Part shown: positions 12,257 to 23,516 of the stretch, in pieces
Layout of the letters: each line of letters begins with the position of its first letter
How positions within the stretch are numbered: the first letter of the stretch is position 1
DNA from: Gremmenia infestans
Lineage: Eukaryota; Ascomycota; Leotiomycetes; Helotiales; Hamatocanthoscyphaceae
Length of the DNA stretch: 64,000 nucleotides
Reading direction: 5' to 3'
Assembly: GCA_032629725.1 (NCBI GenBank)
Contig: JAFEVB010000004.1
Span: 372,001-436,000 of the forward strand
Notes under the pieces: generated by a model
The model's input: only the letters and a program-made list of their open reading frames with translations
Databases searched by the model: none
Told to the model about the DNA's origin: nothing
Made by a program: the position numbers and the translations under genes

Positions 12257-14650
12257 ATGCCTCTCGAGGCTGTACCTTATCCCCCAGATACAGCGGTCAA
12301 GGCCAGACCGAAGAGTTCTCCAGCCAAGAGAGTTGCTGTACACTTGGTAAACCTGCTCCGCAGACCAACAAGAATACGACGAAGAGCAATATGGAGTGCC
12401 TTTGCTCTCACAGGCGTCCTTTTTCTCATAATTGGAAGACGGCATGCAGTAAGATCCAGAACTTTCCTGCTGCTGTGAACGACGATGGACTGACAGCCCT
12501 TTTCAGGATGATTTACATCGAACAGTGTCAACTCTGGGCGGCTACGTTCCATCCAGCATCAGTGATGCCATATCCCACTACGGCGAAGTCGAACAGGTTG
12601 AACAGAATAGATGGGACGATGTAGTAGATCCCAACAATGGAACCAGTGTCAAGAAGCCAAAATTTCACCTACTTATTCCGACCCCCGACGCAAATGCTTC
12701 AGTGAACCTTTGCAAGACGCTAATGTCTGCTGCGATTCTCAATTATCCACCGCCTACATTGATTCATTATGGTGATGCAGGTGGAGCATTTACTAGACCA
12801 GGGGCAGACGCCGTCAGGAACATATTTAGCTTTCTTTTGGGGAAGGAGGCGCATGATGACGATTTGATTTTGGTTGTAGAACAAGGTGTGTCTCACCACT
12901 CAAATATTGATAGACTTTCTAACGTTGGACAGACAGCTGGTTCCAGCTTCCGGCCGAAGTTGCTATAAATCGGTTCTTTCACGGTCTCCAGGATTCCAAT
13001 GAGCTGCTGTTGAAACAATACGGACAAAACATGACCAGCAACGGAACAGCCAATCTATCCACCGACTCGCCAAAATACACCCAGAAAGTCCTCTTCGGAG
13101 CCCAAAAGCGATGTTCAAACCCTCGCGCCGATCCAGCTTGCAACTCTGTTCCCCAATCTTCCTTGCCCAAAGATATATACGGGCCCCAAACAGACCGCCA
13201 TCCAAGCGGGAAGTACAACCGGCCCCGATTTATGGACTCAAACATGGTAATGGGCCGCGTCTCCGACCTCCTCCCAATCTTCAAACTAGCCACCGAACTC
13301 CTCGAATTCGAAGACATAGGCAAACACGGCAGCCAACACATCTTCTCCCAACTCTTCGGCGAGCAGGAATACCACCGAGCCCTTTACCTCAGCAGTATCG
13401 CCCCCAAATCACACTGGCGACAATGGATGAACTCCAAGACTGAGCCCTCGAGCACGCTTCCTCCCGTGCCAGGCAGGAATTATGAGTTTGGGATCGGTTT
13501 GGATTATGCAAGTTCCATATTCCAAATCATGAAGAATAGTGCCGAAGACGTCAAATCAATGCGTTTCGACAATGCCTCCACAATAGCGTCCCCCTCCATA
13601 CTATCAGCCGCTTCCTTAAAAGCCCCGCTCCACCTGCCCCCCGACCTAACCCCAAGCCGCTCGCCCTTCTCCCTACACCAAGTATTGGCACCGAACTCCT
13701 CGCCCCCATTTTCCGCCTTAGACAATCTGCCGGAAGAAAACGTTAGCTGGACGGAAATTCTGCTCGCTACTAATGTCGTCGTCCCTGGCTCTAGCGTGCC
13801 TACAATGTTGGACTACAGGGGTGAGCAGGGGTTGATGAGGGATATGTGGAGGGATATGTGGTATTACAAGTTCGGCCGCGCGCTGATGCGGCAGTATATA
13901 CGGAGTCCGCAGGGGCCTATTGCTGCCTCGTCTAGTGATAAATGGTGGAATTCACGGGGTGGGAAAGGAGGGGTTTGGGATGAGAGGGGGGAGTGGAGAG
14001 AATGGATGAATGGTAGGTACTTGTTTCCCCATTCTCTTGAAGATCCGGAGTTTCATTTTGTTAGCTTTCGTTCATAGCAAACATGGTGCTAACTCCTTGC
14101 AGTCTGTACCAGGACAAGTGATGAGCTGTTTGGGGATGGAAAGGGTCCGTTTGGGATGGAGGATAAGACCGTGGTAGAGGAGAAGCCAGTTCATACAACT
14201 TCCGGGGAGAGAATCAGTGGTCAAGACCACCCGAAATTGGAAGCGAAGTTGAAGGAAGAGGGCGAGGCGAGGCAAAAACATATGGCTCATGCTGTGGAGA
14301 AACCAGTTGTACAAGGAAACAAGAACTCAACACTCCCCACCGAGAACATCCAAACCGCCAACCAAAACAACGACGAAAAGAACCACCATGATGAGGAACA
14401 CAAAAGCAGCCCAAAAGAAAGCAATAGCAACAATCACAACAATAAGAATAAGCACGCACAACCATCCGCGAAACCCAAATCCATCTCACCGTCCTCCACC
14501 ACTTCCAACACCCGGGGGAAAGCACATGGTCCACCCCCTCAGAATCCAAGTTCGAAGGAACCGCTTAGTAGTGGTGCGAATAACGCACGTCATGGCGATG
14601 CGGGATATGTTGATATTGGAAATGATGAGCATGAGGAATTTGGATTTTAA
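12257..14650 (+). CDS. Type II membrane protein with PLOD-like glycosyltransferase domain
   Basis: Four exons, 12257-12448, 12507-12885, 12933-14012 and 14103-14650, give 732 residues with phase kept at all joins (introns 58, 47 and 90 bp). A short basic cytosolic tail (RRPTRIRRRA) precedes one membrane segment at about residues 45-60 (IWSAFALTGVLFLII), the layout of a Golgi type II enzyme. The lumenal part has KPKFHLLIPTP, NLCKTLMSAAILNYPPPTLI, DDLILVVEQDSWFQLPAEV (acidic motif where metal binding is expected), KVLFGAQKRC...LPKDIYG, and NRPRFMDSNMVMGRVSDL. The order resembles the GT-A glycosyltransferase domain of PLOD/lysyl hydroxylases. Substrate unknown. The conserved end KWWNSRGGKGGVW...CTRTSDELFGDGKGPFG spans the third intron, which supports that join. 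The last 150 residues are a low-complexity Asn/His/Lys/Ser-rich tail. Confidence 0.7.
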
Positions 14651-16179
14651 GGCTTGAGTTTTATGGTGTGTGTTATGTATTTGGGCACGCTTGGATAGGT
14701 AGAGGGTAGTTGGTGGAGGGGGGATAATGGAATTTCTATCTATTCGGTTGGGGCTGGGTTTGTATGATGGGAGTGAAGTGATGGGAAGTAGTTTATGTGA
14801 GTCGGGTGCTCGAGTATAGCAATAAAGACCGGCCGGGGGTGTTAAAACGCTGATTGTCTTATCTCCTGTAGAACATTTAAAACACACAAATCCCGTTGGT
14901 ACTGCATAATAACCGCTTGATAAGTTACCGCCTACTTGAACTATAGTCGCATTGTCTTTTCTTTTTAGATGTGTCTAATCACAGCTGACTAGCAGCCAGG
15001 GCTATCTGACGATAAATTTAGTAATAGAGGGATATAAATTCCTGATGCCTGAAACAAGATAGTGTTTCTCTGTCTTACTGCATAGCAAATACATCGAAGA
15101 TTTCTCCGGGGTCCTTCTGTATGCTTAGAGGTGATGGAGACCGCCATTGCCTGAAGACCCTAGCGTCTTTTCTCAAGCTGACTTGTTATACCACCGGAAT
15201 CCTGACGTTCTCCGATCCATACCAACGCCGCCTTTGCTTATGCCCAGCTCAGTCCCGGCTCAGGCCCGCTCAATTTGCCTCAGTTCTGCTCACCAGGGAG
15301 CCTCCCACTAGTACTGTTCTAAAATTAAATTCTCGCCTTCCCAGATTCCCTCTTTGTCTGCTCTTCCATTTCCCTATCTTCTCTCTACTCCCTTATATTT
15401 TCCCCTCTCGCATCTTCTCACTAACCTCCTCGATCCCTCTTATATCTAGCAAAAATCTTCTTCTGTTGTCTATTCTACATATTCGCATCTATGTATACAC
15501 CTCTCTGCACACTATAGATACCGAGGAGTCAAAGCCATTTTGGAGAGGATTGAAACCAGATGAGCAGATAAATGCAGCTGAGCTCTAGTAAAGGGAGAGT
15601 CGGGGCAATCGTTATTTGGAATTTGATAAACATTAAAGTTTAGGGGCGATTTATTCCCGACAGTCATCACCTGTTAGAACCATTTATTTCAGGTTTGAAA
15701 TTCGTTCTATTATTTCCTCCATATCTGCGGCCTTGATCTTAGCGGATCAGTCTTAGGGGCTTGTCGCTAAACTTTAGCGTACCTTGCTAATTCAGGGGCA
15801 CCCCACACGCGCACCAGCCTTTGGACAGCGATCACTTATCAATATTCCGACAACGTATTATTAGACTACACTCACAAGTGAAAGTTACGACTCCCATGAA
15901 AATAAATACACACTGATTGGATGATAAAAGAAAGTATATATTTGGGGAATATGTGACTGATCTGACTGATCCCTTCTAGTCATGTGACTTGGTACTAGCT
16001 TAGTCAGCAACTGGCGATAACCTCAACGTGTTGCAACAACTACCATCTTAGTTAACTAACTTATACGAATGCAAGACCATAACCTACAGACCTACAATTG
16101 TCGTGAAGTGATCACCTTGTGATACCAACAGTATACACAATTTCAATATTGTATTTGCTCTTGTTAAGCCATCCCGAAG
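14651..16179. other. Gene-poor stretch before degraded kinase region
   Basis: About 1.5 kb without a supported gene. A 155-codon ATG frame at 15121-15588 is pyrimidine-rich and hydrophobic, and looks like an accident of base composition. The word TAAAGTTTAG at about 15634 recurs inverted at about 15768, and TTAGGGGC occurs at about 15639 and 15754. This may be a faint trace of an old repeat, but no boundaries could be set. Confidence 0.5.
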
Positions 16180-19100
16180 GAGTAGCGAAGACCTGTACTT
16201 GACAAAACAGATATGCCAAAACATTCTAGCAGTTTCGCTCTATCTGCGACGGATTATCGTTGGATGAGACGCCAGAGAAGAGTATGGTGGAGGAGGATCA
16301 TCGAGTATTGTACTTTCTCGATCAATGCCTGGTTCCCCCCGGCCTGCGGGATTTATACCATTGCACGCGCGACACCGATCTCTATCCGCAAAAATCAATC
16401 CAGATCCGTTGCATGACTTGCATTTCGTGATTCGACGGCCGCTTCCGGTCGGAAATGTTCCAGCTCCTTAACAGTTGGTGCAATTTCTCCCAGTGCCCCG
16501 CCGTCTCCCACGTCCATTACAAGTCAGGCAAAAGACATCGTCCATTAAGTCGTCACTAACAAATCGCGCTTTTCGCTCTCGCGACATACTACTGGCTTCA
16601 ATGTACTAAGGCAGTCAGGGCCAATTTCTCACGTTTGCCGATAGAGCTTCACTTACCTCTCGGTCATTATTACTTCTGCTAGTAGGACCCTGCCTCTCTA
16701 CTCGGCTCCTTGAGCTTGACGACAAGTCGTCTTTCAATCCAGACGATATAGCAAGTTGACTAGCTCCTCGATCTCCTTGCTCTTCCTCATATTCGACCAT
16801 TGCTCTTCCAAGAAAGTCTACCAGGTCTTGGTATCCTGATAGATGAGGGCGGATTGTGTCAAGTATACTTTCTGACATACCGACGTCAAAAGCCGCGCGA
16901 AGTACCTTCACCCCTTGTGGGAGGCTGCTGGCGCTTCTCAAGCTTATCTCTTGAACTTCTCTGGGCCAGCCCACTATCGAGGTCAACGTCGTTTTCCTAC
17001 CCTTCGTTTGATCATTCTTCAGATCCTTCTTCTATTCTCTTAGATGACCTTAAATTGGAACCCCTGGAGATCTTGGGTTCCAGCGCCGGCAATAATTACA
17101 ATTGGCGCACGTCGTAATCCTCAATCATTCGCATCATAGCCCTGTTTCCACTGACATCGTGGCCATTGTCAAGATGCTCCAGCAGCTGGTCCTTGTCTTT
17201 CCGCAAGATTGCACTACAGAGCATATCACCTGAAAGTACCAGAGTCATTCCCATGGTAGAAGCAAGTCGGTTCTCCTCTTCTATCTAGAAGGAGTCTTGC
17301 CTGGCGCCGGACATTTTGGTATATGTCTTGCTTCTTACGAATTTGTTGATATCCCAGTTCTCGTCGAGCCCATAACGGTTACTTTCCGTATCATATGTGA
17401 CGGCGTTGATAGTCATGATGTCTCCACCTCTCACCGAGATGACTGCTTCAACGCGACGGCGAAAAAGGCCAGGTCTACCCCCCGCGTTTCCAAAGTTGTG
17501 ATCGCCATAACATATTTTGGTTCCTTTCCCGCGAAAATATGATCAAGACGTTTCAACGCTTCTTCCGAAAGTCCAAAGAGGACGAATCCTTGGACGGAAC
17601 TTGTGATATTTCCTCTAGCAATTACTGCATTAGTTACTCCATAAGGCTTAAAGCGATCATATCCTTCTAATCTCGCTAGTGTCATCTGCTCAGCAGCATG
17701 CTGCAGAGACAAATTGATCCGCGACCAGTCACTGGCATCGGGTTTCAAACGACGTTTGTATTTTTCAGAATATATTCCTTCGTCCCATGTAAATTGCTCG
17801 GCCCTTGCTCTTAGGCAACTTGGACACATTTAGGATCCGTAGACAGACAGAGGCGGGGGTACGAGCGCAGAAAACCTGGCAGGAGGGATTAATGTCTCAA
17901 TCTCCTGACGTGTAAGTTGGTTCGATGCGGCGAGCACATATGAAGGGACCATGCGGGACTTTGGAATCTTTACTTCTGCGTGAGCCCCACTCTTCTCATT
18001 TTCTTTTCTTCGTCCGCTAATTGTGGGAATAATTGGGTCCTCTAATGGCTCTGGGGTGATAAAATTGTAGGTAGAGCGGACATCTTCAACATGGAACAGA
18101 ATCGTCGTTTTTGGCCGTTTGCTATTAGGTAGCATACTGAATCGAACACGCCGCCCAGAATTCTCAGACGCTTCTGAATCTGCTGGCGGCCTGACCTGGA
18201 CTGGAATTCCTTTGCCGGTCGCGGGGGGTGGTGGGACTTTCTTTAGCACGAAGGCCAGGCAGACATTGGCATCCTCTTGCGTTGGAAGGTTTGCGAGAGG
18301 CGTCGCCGACCCCCTTGTAGCAACTATTCGACTGCAGCCAAACTCGTGCACTAGATGCTGGGATCGATAATGCTGTACGAGCCCTTCGCAGCTATCGAAG
18401 GTCAACATGTGTTCTGGGTTTGAAGTCATGTGGCAGCCTGGCCACTCGCAGTCGAACGGCAATGTTTCAAGAACGACCTTTCCAGAAGTCTTCAACTCTA
18501 TTTCGTCCTTGACTCCGTCCTGTTCGACATCGGAATCATTATCCAACGGGGAGTCAGGATAGAACATTGTCACTGTGTCCTCGTAATCCTCGACTGTCGG
18601 CGGCTGCCAGTAAAATTCTACCGCTGTCAAGTTTTGATTATAATCTTGTTTAATCTCTGTTGATATCAGTGATTCATCCTTCTTGCGGGAAGATATTTGC
18701 ACAGTAGTTGAAGAAGGATATAGAAATAGGCTCTATTGGATCTCTCGGTATTGGCAACTCGTCCTTCCTGTCGGAAGATATCTGCACAATGTTTGAAGAA
18801 GGATTGGAAATAGGGTCCGTGAGCTCTCGCGATATTGGCAATATGTCCTTGTTGGAAAGTGCCTGCACGAGAGTAAGATATGGGATAGATAGAGGCTCCA
18901 TGACAGTCAGGGACTGAGATGAGTCGTCATCTGCATTGTTTTTCAGAAAATAACCTCTCTCTGTTAGGTCGTTATCCGTCGGCCTCAGGGTACCATTTTC
19001 GCTATCGCAGCAATGGCCACAGTAGGGCGCATCTCCTTGAAAGTCCAGGATATCAGAGACAGCCTGTGCAGCCGTTGGCCGTTGATCGGGATCTTCGTGG

Positions 19101-20206
19101 CACATATCTAGACTCAGGTACAGTGGTTGCATGTCATCGACACATTTAGAACCCTGCCTGAGCTCCTGCAACCACATAATCGAGGCTTCTCGGTTACCAC
19201 GTACGTATGGACCTCGACTGCCATGAGTCTCGAAATCCGCATCTCGTAAACTGTCCTATTGTTCAGAACCGTGCCCAGTTCCAGGAACACCCATCCTAGA
19301 GACCAGACGTCGCTGGATTGGTTTCTGGACTTCGCACGAATTAGCTAGTGGAACGAGCGACAATGGAGTTACTGAAGTCATGCAACTTGCAGCACAGCCA
19401 GCTACTTCAGGGGCACAATACCTCTTTTTAAACCCCATTGAAGTCACATTTGAGGTGCTTCTTGTGTCGTCGCTCCAATTGTGCGAGGTGCCAAAGTCGG
19501 GCAATAGAACAGCCCGGTTCTTGACAAGTATATTGGCAGGCGTGATATCCTTGTGCCGAATTTGATTTTGATGAAGATATTCAACAGCTGTCGCCAAGCA
19601 TCCAAAGAATCTTCCAATACAGGTCAGTCGATCTATCTGGTCAATATCCTCGGCCGACAAAGAAAATACAAAATTGCATTCCGCCACTGGTTTCATGATC
19701 AATCCGACCCAGTTCCGATCGGTATAAGAACTAACCAGCTTGACGAGATGTATGTGCGAAAGCGTCTTGAGCGTTTTCAGTTCGTTTTGGAAACTCTTGA
19801 TTGCCTGCTGGTCCCGCTTGAAAGATTTCCCTCGGGGTATCCTCTTGCGAGCAAAGGATTCAATGCCCAACCGGCCAACAACATGATCGACTTGTCCAAA
19901 GCTGCCTCGTCCCAGCTCCTTGACTGTAATGAAATATTCGTCTGCACTGCCTTCGACATTCTGATGAGATTCTCCTTCTTTCTCAAGGTGTTCGGCGTGC
20001 GCCGTAAAGACGTAATTTTGCAAGTCAAGGAACCGACTGCGTGCTTTCTCACTCTTTACAGCCTTTGGTAAGTTTGCCGCTGCGTAGGGAAGCGCAAGAT
20101 CAGATTGACCTTCTTGGGCAAATTCATCGACGGCCTCCGGGCAGCCTATCAGGAGAAGAACAACAAGTGTCCTAGGCCTAAGACTCCATTCTTCTTTGCC
20201 GTACAT
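16180..20206 (-). pseudogene. Broken multidomain kinase / C2H2 / AIG2-like / ankyrin / zinc-finger gene
   Basis: A degraded minus-strand gene read from about 20206 (ATG of MYGKEEWSLRPRTL) downwards. The kinase domain shows ELGRGSFGQVDHV, FARKRIP (Lys), IRHKDITPANILV (Asp kept), LPDFGTS and RYCAPE, then SSDVWSLGWVFLELGTVL in another frame and ETHGSRGPYVRGN in a third, ending with RPTAAQAVSDIL and a CGHCC motif. These belong to a large fungal-specific kinase family. An atypical C2H2 unit follows (about 18360-18450: CEWPGC...HYRSQH). An AIG2/GGCT-like domain (PPLSVYGS, then CLRARAEQFT) is cut by an in-frame TAA at 17830-17832 and frameshifted near 17440-17480. An ankyrin-like piece (LLEHLDNGHDV, about 17200) and a CxxCxGxG zinc finger at about 16370-16530 follow, the latter interrupted by TAA at 16468-16470. 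An intron at 19330-19405 could explain one break, but not the others. Individual parts could belong to more than one original gene. Confidence 0.75.
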
Positions 20207-20289
20207 TGCACACCACTCGACTCTGGCTACCCTTGCGACCTTCAAGGCACGTCAGCTATCCATAGACAACCTTGAGCCAGGTTCGGACA

Positions 20290-21328
20290 AAATGCTGATA
20301 TCTAACCTGGACCTTGGGGAGCTGTTTGATAAATCTGAATCCTCTGAGCTCTTCGAGTATAATGGTAGGAAAACGTGGGTAGAGTGGAGAGAGCCAGTAG
20401 ACGAAGAACCAAAACATTCTCCTGGTCATGGGAGATCGCGTTAGAAAGCTCGCAAAGCTGCTCAGTCAGCCTGAAAAGCCGAGAGAGTCTCGCGCTCCTC
20501 ACTGTTTGGGCTACTTGTGCGAAACTGAGGACGAGCCTCGCTACGGGCTCGTCTATGAGGTGCCAGCCACGCGGACGGAATCAACTTTTTCTAAGCAGCA
20601 GATGAGGAATCTGCGCGAATTTTCCCTGACAGCTCCGTGTCCGTCGTTGATGAGAAGGACGAGGCTCGCTGTGACGATAGTCAATTCGCTGTTCTACCTC
20701 CATACCGTGAGCTGGCTGCACAAGGGACTCCGCAGCAAGAGCATCCTCTTCTTCATAGATACTAGCCGGCAGATGGATTTGTCTTCGCCCATCGTGTCAG
20801 GTTTTGATTTCTCACGCCCAGACCTCCCTGAAGAGATCACCGTCCGGCACCCTTCCAATATCTTCAACGATCTTTACCGTCACCCCGAACTCCTCAAGGA
20901 TGCCAGTGCGAGCACGATGAGGTCACAAAAATCGCATGACATCTATAGTCTAGGAATTATCTTATTAGGAATTGCCTTCTGGCAACCCATCGAGGAAGTC
21001 ATGGAGATTGCGATGACCCAGAAGAGCGCGCGGAGCTCGATTCACAAGATACAGGAGAAGATTCTTGATAGGAGTAGTCAAACCACGGTTGGAAGCAGAA
21101 CACGATAAACAGGCTTGAGGCCCAGGTTGGTGAGGTGTATGCAGAGGTAGTGTTAAGATGTGTGCAGAGAGGGGAAGCTATTGGAATTCATGACGATGCT
21201 GGAGGACCTGAGGTAAAGAGGAACGTGGAGATGGTAGTTGAGATGCAGCAAGTTTTCTTTAAAAACATTTTAAGCAAGCTTCAAAAGTTGAGTGTTTGGG
21301 TTCAAATAGACCTTGATCGTGATTTTTG
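20290..21328 (+). pseudogene. 5'-truncated, frame-broken HeLo-type fungal kinase relic
   Basis: Three frames together spell the C-terminal kinase-like half of the fungal HeLo / prion-inhibition-and-propagation protein family. Frame one (about 20290-20425) gives LFEYNGRKTWVEWREPVDEEP. Frame two (20428-21108) gives RVRKLAKLLSQPEKPRE, APHCLGYL, RTRLAVTIVNSLFYLHTV, WLHKGLRSKSILFF, VSGFDFSRP and HDIYSLGIILLGIAFWQPI. Frame three (about 21108-21328) gives NRLEAQVGEVYAEVVLRCV and EMQQVFFKNILSKLQKL. Two frame changes and the missing N-terminal HeLo half make it a relic. The kinase fold itself lacks HRD (LHKGLRS) and DFG (GFDFS), which is normal for this family. In intact homologues the HeLo part is linked to regulated cell death and incompatibility. 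It begins within about 90 bp of the oppositely oriented kinase relic. Confidence 0.72.
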
Positions 21329-22840
21329 AGAGTAACGAAACGGGACAGTACTTTCGGGAAGAATGGATTTTTTGAGATGAAACCGGAGCACGTGGTTCGC
21401 TCCGAATGGTGCTTCTGTAATAAGTGAATTCCGCTTCGTAAAGAGAAGAAAAAACAACACGGTAAAACATAATATTAAGAGGTCCGAAGCAAACAGAAAC
21501 TGTGCGGCTGAGCCGTTTAACCTTATGACATAGATGCAAGCGAATGAGGTCCAAAAATGGTTCGGAAGGGATCCCAGTCGGAGCCCAAGTAGGATTAGGA
21601 AATCGGACCCTTGAAAAACGAACCCGTATTTTACATTTAAAGTGAAAGTGGATTGTGTTTTTAACATTTAATGCGTTTCTTACGACCTTGATGGGAACAC
21701 CTATTCCAATATTTTTACACAAAAGAGAGTATCCTGCAGCACTTGCAAAGTATGTATTATTATACTTTCGGGAGAGGTTTTTTTTGGGTAACGGTAGTGC
21801 TTTCCATGGTCGTCGTCGTAACTTCCTCACTAGCTCAAGTCCAATGTCCTCTCTTACGACAGCGGCTGATGTGGTCCATATCTTCACTGCCACATCTCCT
21901 ACCGAAACAATCAGAATATTCCTTTCCCCCTGTTGCGCTGCCATTTCTATCGTATCCTTTATGTTGATATCCCTAGATGGCAAAGTTCCTTTGCGTTTAG
22001 CTACTACTCCACCAAGTGCAACATTTATTATCTCCCGATCTTCGTCTATGAAAGTCACAGCAGTCTCGAACCCGTTGGCTTAGCACCTAATCATCGAAGA
22101 TGCGTCCTTAATATTATTTTGCGAAGTGGGATCCGCAATATTCGCTAAGTGTCGATGATTTTGCTTACTACCACCACCACTGATTCACCACGACATAGTC
22201 CCAAATAACACAAAACATGCTCAAAACAAATCGACTAAACAATAAAAAGCAAATACCCAACCAAACAAGCAGCATCTCGAGCGACTAACAGTCCACAAAG
22301 ACTTTAAACTGGCACTCAACAAACCAGCACTTCGATCCACCGGGTTCTCTTGCCTGAGACTTATAACTGTGCCACCTCTCTATGTTGGTGCTAGGCGGTG
22401 AGAACGCCAAAATCGACACTCACTCGAACTGAATAAAAATTTTCAACCCCTTTGTGGAAAGGGCTTGGGTTCTCTTGATCTGCACTCACCAGCGCAGATT
22501 AAGAGTTTTGCCGTTTTTTGCAGTGGTCAAGGAGCAGAACATAAGGATATATTTTTGGTCTAGCCTGTGTGGGTGGTGGCGACGAGTCACGCTTTTAACA
22601 GTTCGGTAGAGCACTGATATAAATATTTGATTGATAAAGACATCTACGAAGAGGAAAGCTGGAAGTACAGAAGCAGGAAGCTGGGAATAGTATAGTCTTA
22701 AGGGCACGGACAAGTCACTTGGCGAATGCGATTCATAACGTGACAACATTTCTGTTTCCGACTATCTAAGAGGGCTTGTTCCTATTATTATAGTTAAGCC
22801 AGGACTCGTAGTATGAAAAGCGCATTCGCATTCATAGTGG

Positions 22841-22957
22841 GTTTCCAATAAAGCAGTTGTCTGGCCATTTTTCCGTGACTGTTTCAACAGACATCTTGAC
22901 GAAACGACCTACCTAGATAAAGTTGCAAGATGTTAATATAGGCTTGATAATCTATAG
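22841..22957. repeat. Diverged direct repeat, copy A
   Basis: Shares an ordered series of words with copy B about 300 bp downstream: GCAGTTGTCTGGCCA, ACATCTTGACGAA, GTTGCAAGATGT, ATATAGGCTT. Differences are scattered substitutions and small gaps, as expected from an old duplication or two decayed copies of a dispersed repeat. Confidence 0.65.
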
Positions 22958-23147
22958 GTTAAAGTAGAGGATCTTTAATGTCTCACCCGCTGTACCATAG
23001 GTGCGATCACTTCTTGATACCTAAGGTAGTCAAGACTTGCTTAGCTATCACCAAATCCAGGTTGCGATTAAGCCTCTTCGCTTAGATATTGGTGTCGAGT
23101 CACGTGTAGACATGACTTCCAGACTCTCCTACCTCACAGTTTTTCCC

Positions 23148-23245
23148 ATTGAAGCAATTGTCTGGCCAATTTTATTAAATTTTATTGGGCATTTTGACGA
23201 AGGTTTAGTTGCGAGAAGATGTCACTATAGGCTTAGGTATCTACC
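23148..23245. repeat. Diverged direct repeat, copy B
   Basis: Counterpart of copy A in the same orientation: GCAATTGTCTGGCCA, GCATTTTGACGAA, GTTGCGAGAAGATGT, CTATAGGCTT. No coding capacity is visible in either copy. Confidence 0.65.
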
Positions 23246-23516
23246 TGAAACAAATTCGCTGAGTCTACTAAGAAAGGATTAGCAAGGCAAAGCTCTAAGC
23301 TCTTCTCTTACTATAAAGCTTTCTCCTTTCCTTCTAAACCGCCACTACGGCCTTGGATATCTAAGACGATTGATTATAGAGAACCTCAATCGACAACGAC
23401 TGAACGAGCAGCTAGAAAGAAAATTCATAAGTTATGCTATGCCAGACAGGTCTATGTAATACTTCCCATCCTATCCCGTCCCGTCCCATGCCGCCCACCA
23501 TCCGTCCAGATACGCT

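Larger units (their letters stand above)
21329..23516. other. AT-rich gene-free stretch with diverged repeats
   Basis: About 2.2 kb without a supportable gene. A minus-strand open frame at 21270-22058 has no ATG at its start (it opens right after a stop) and loses protein-like composition after about 100 codons, so I treat it as a remnant at most. Two related copies of a roughly 110-bp sequence lie here (listed separately). The left part may include 3' sequence of VPS13 at its right edge. Confidence 0.55.

Noticed and set aside
15121..15588. 155-codon ATG frame
   Set aside because: The region is strongly pyrimidine-rich, giving Leu/Ser/Pro/Ile by composition; there is no domain and no neighbouring splice structure.
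15634..15780. TAAAGTTTAG inverted pair and TTAGGGGC direct pair as a possible small transposon
   Set aside because: The shared words are only 8-10 bp, the boundaries are not defined, and no target duplication is visible.
21270..22058. 262-codon minus-strand frame beginning near VTFIDEDREIINVALGG
   Set aside because: No ATG at its start (it opens after a TAA), no recognised family, and the second half is AT-driven. It could be a remnant, but I cannot support a gene.
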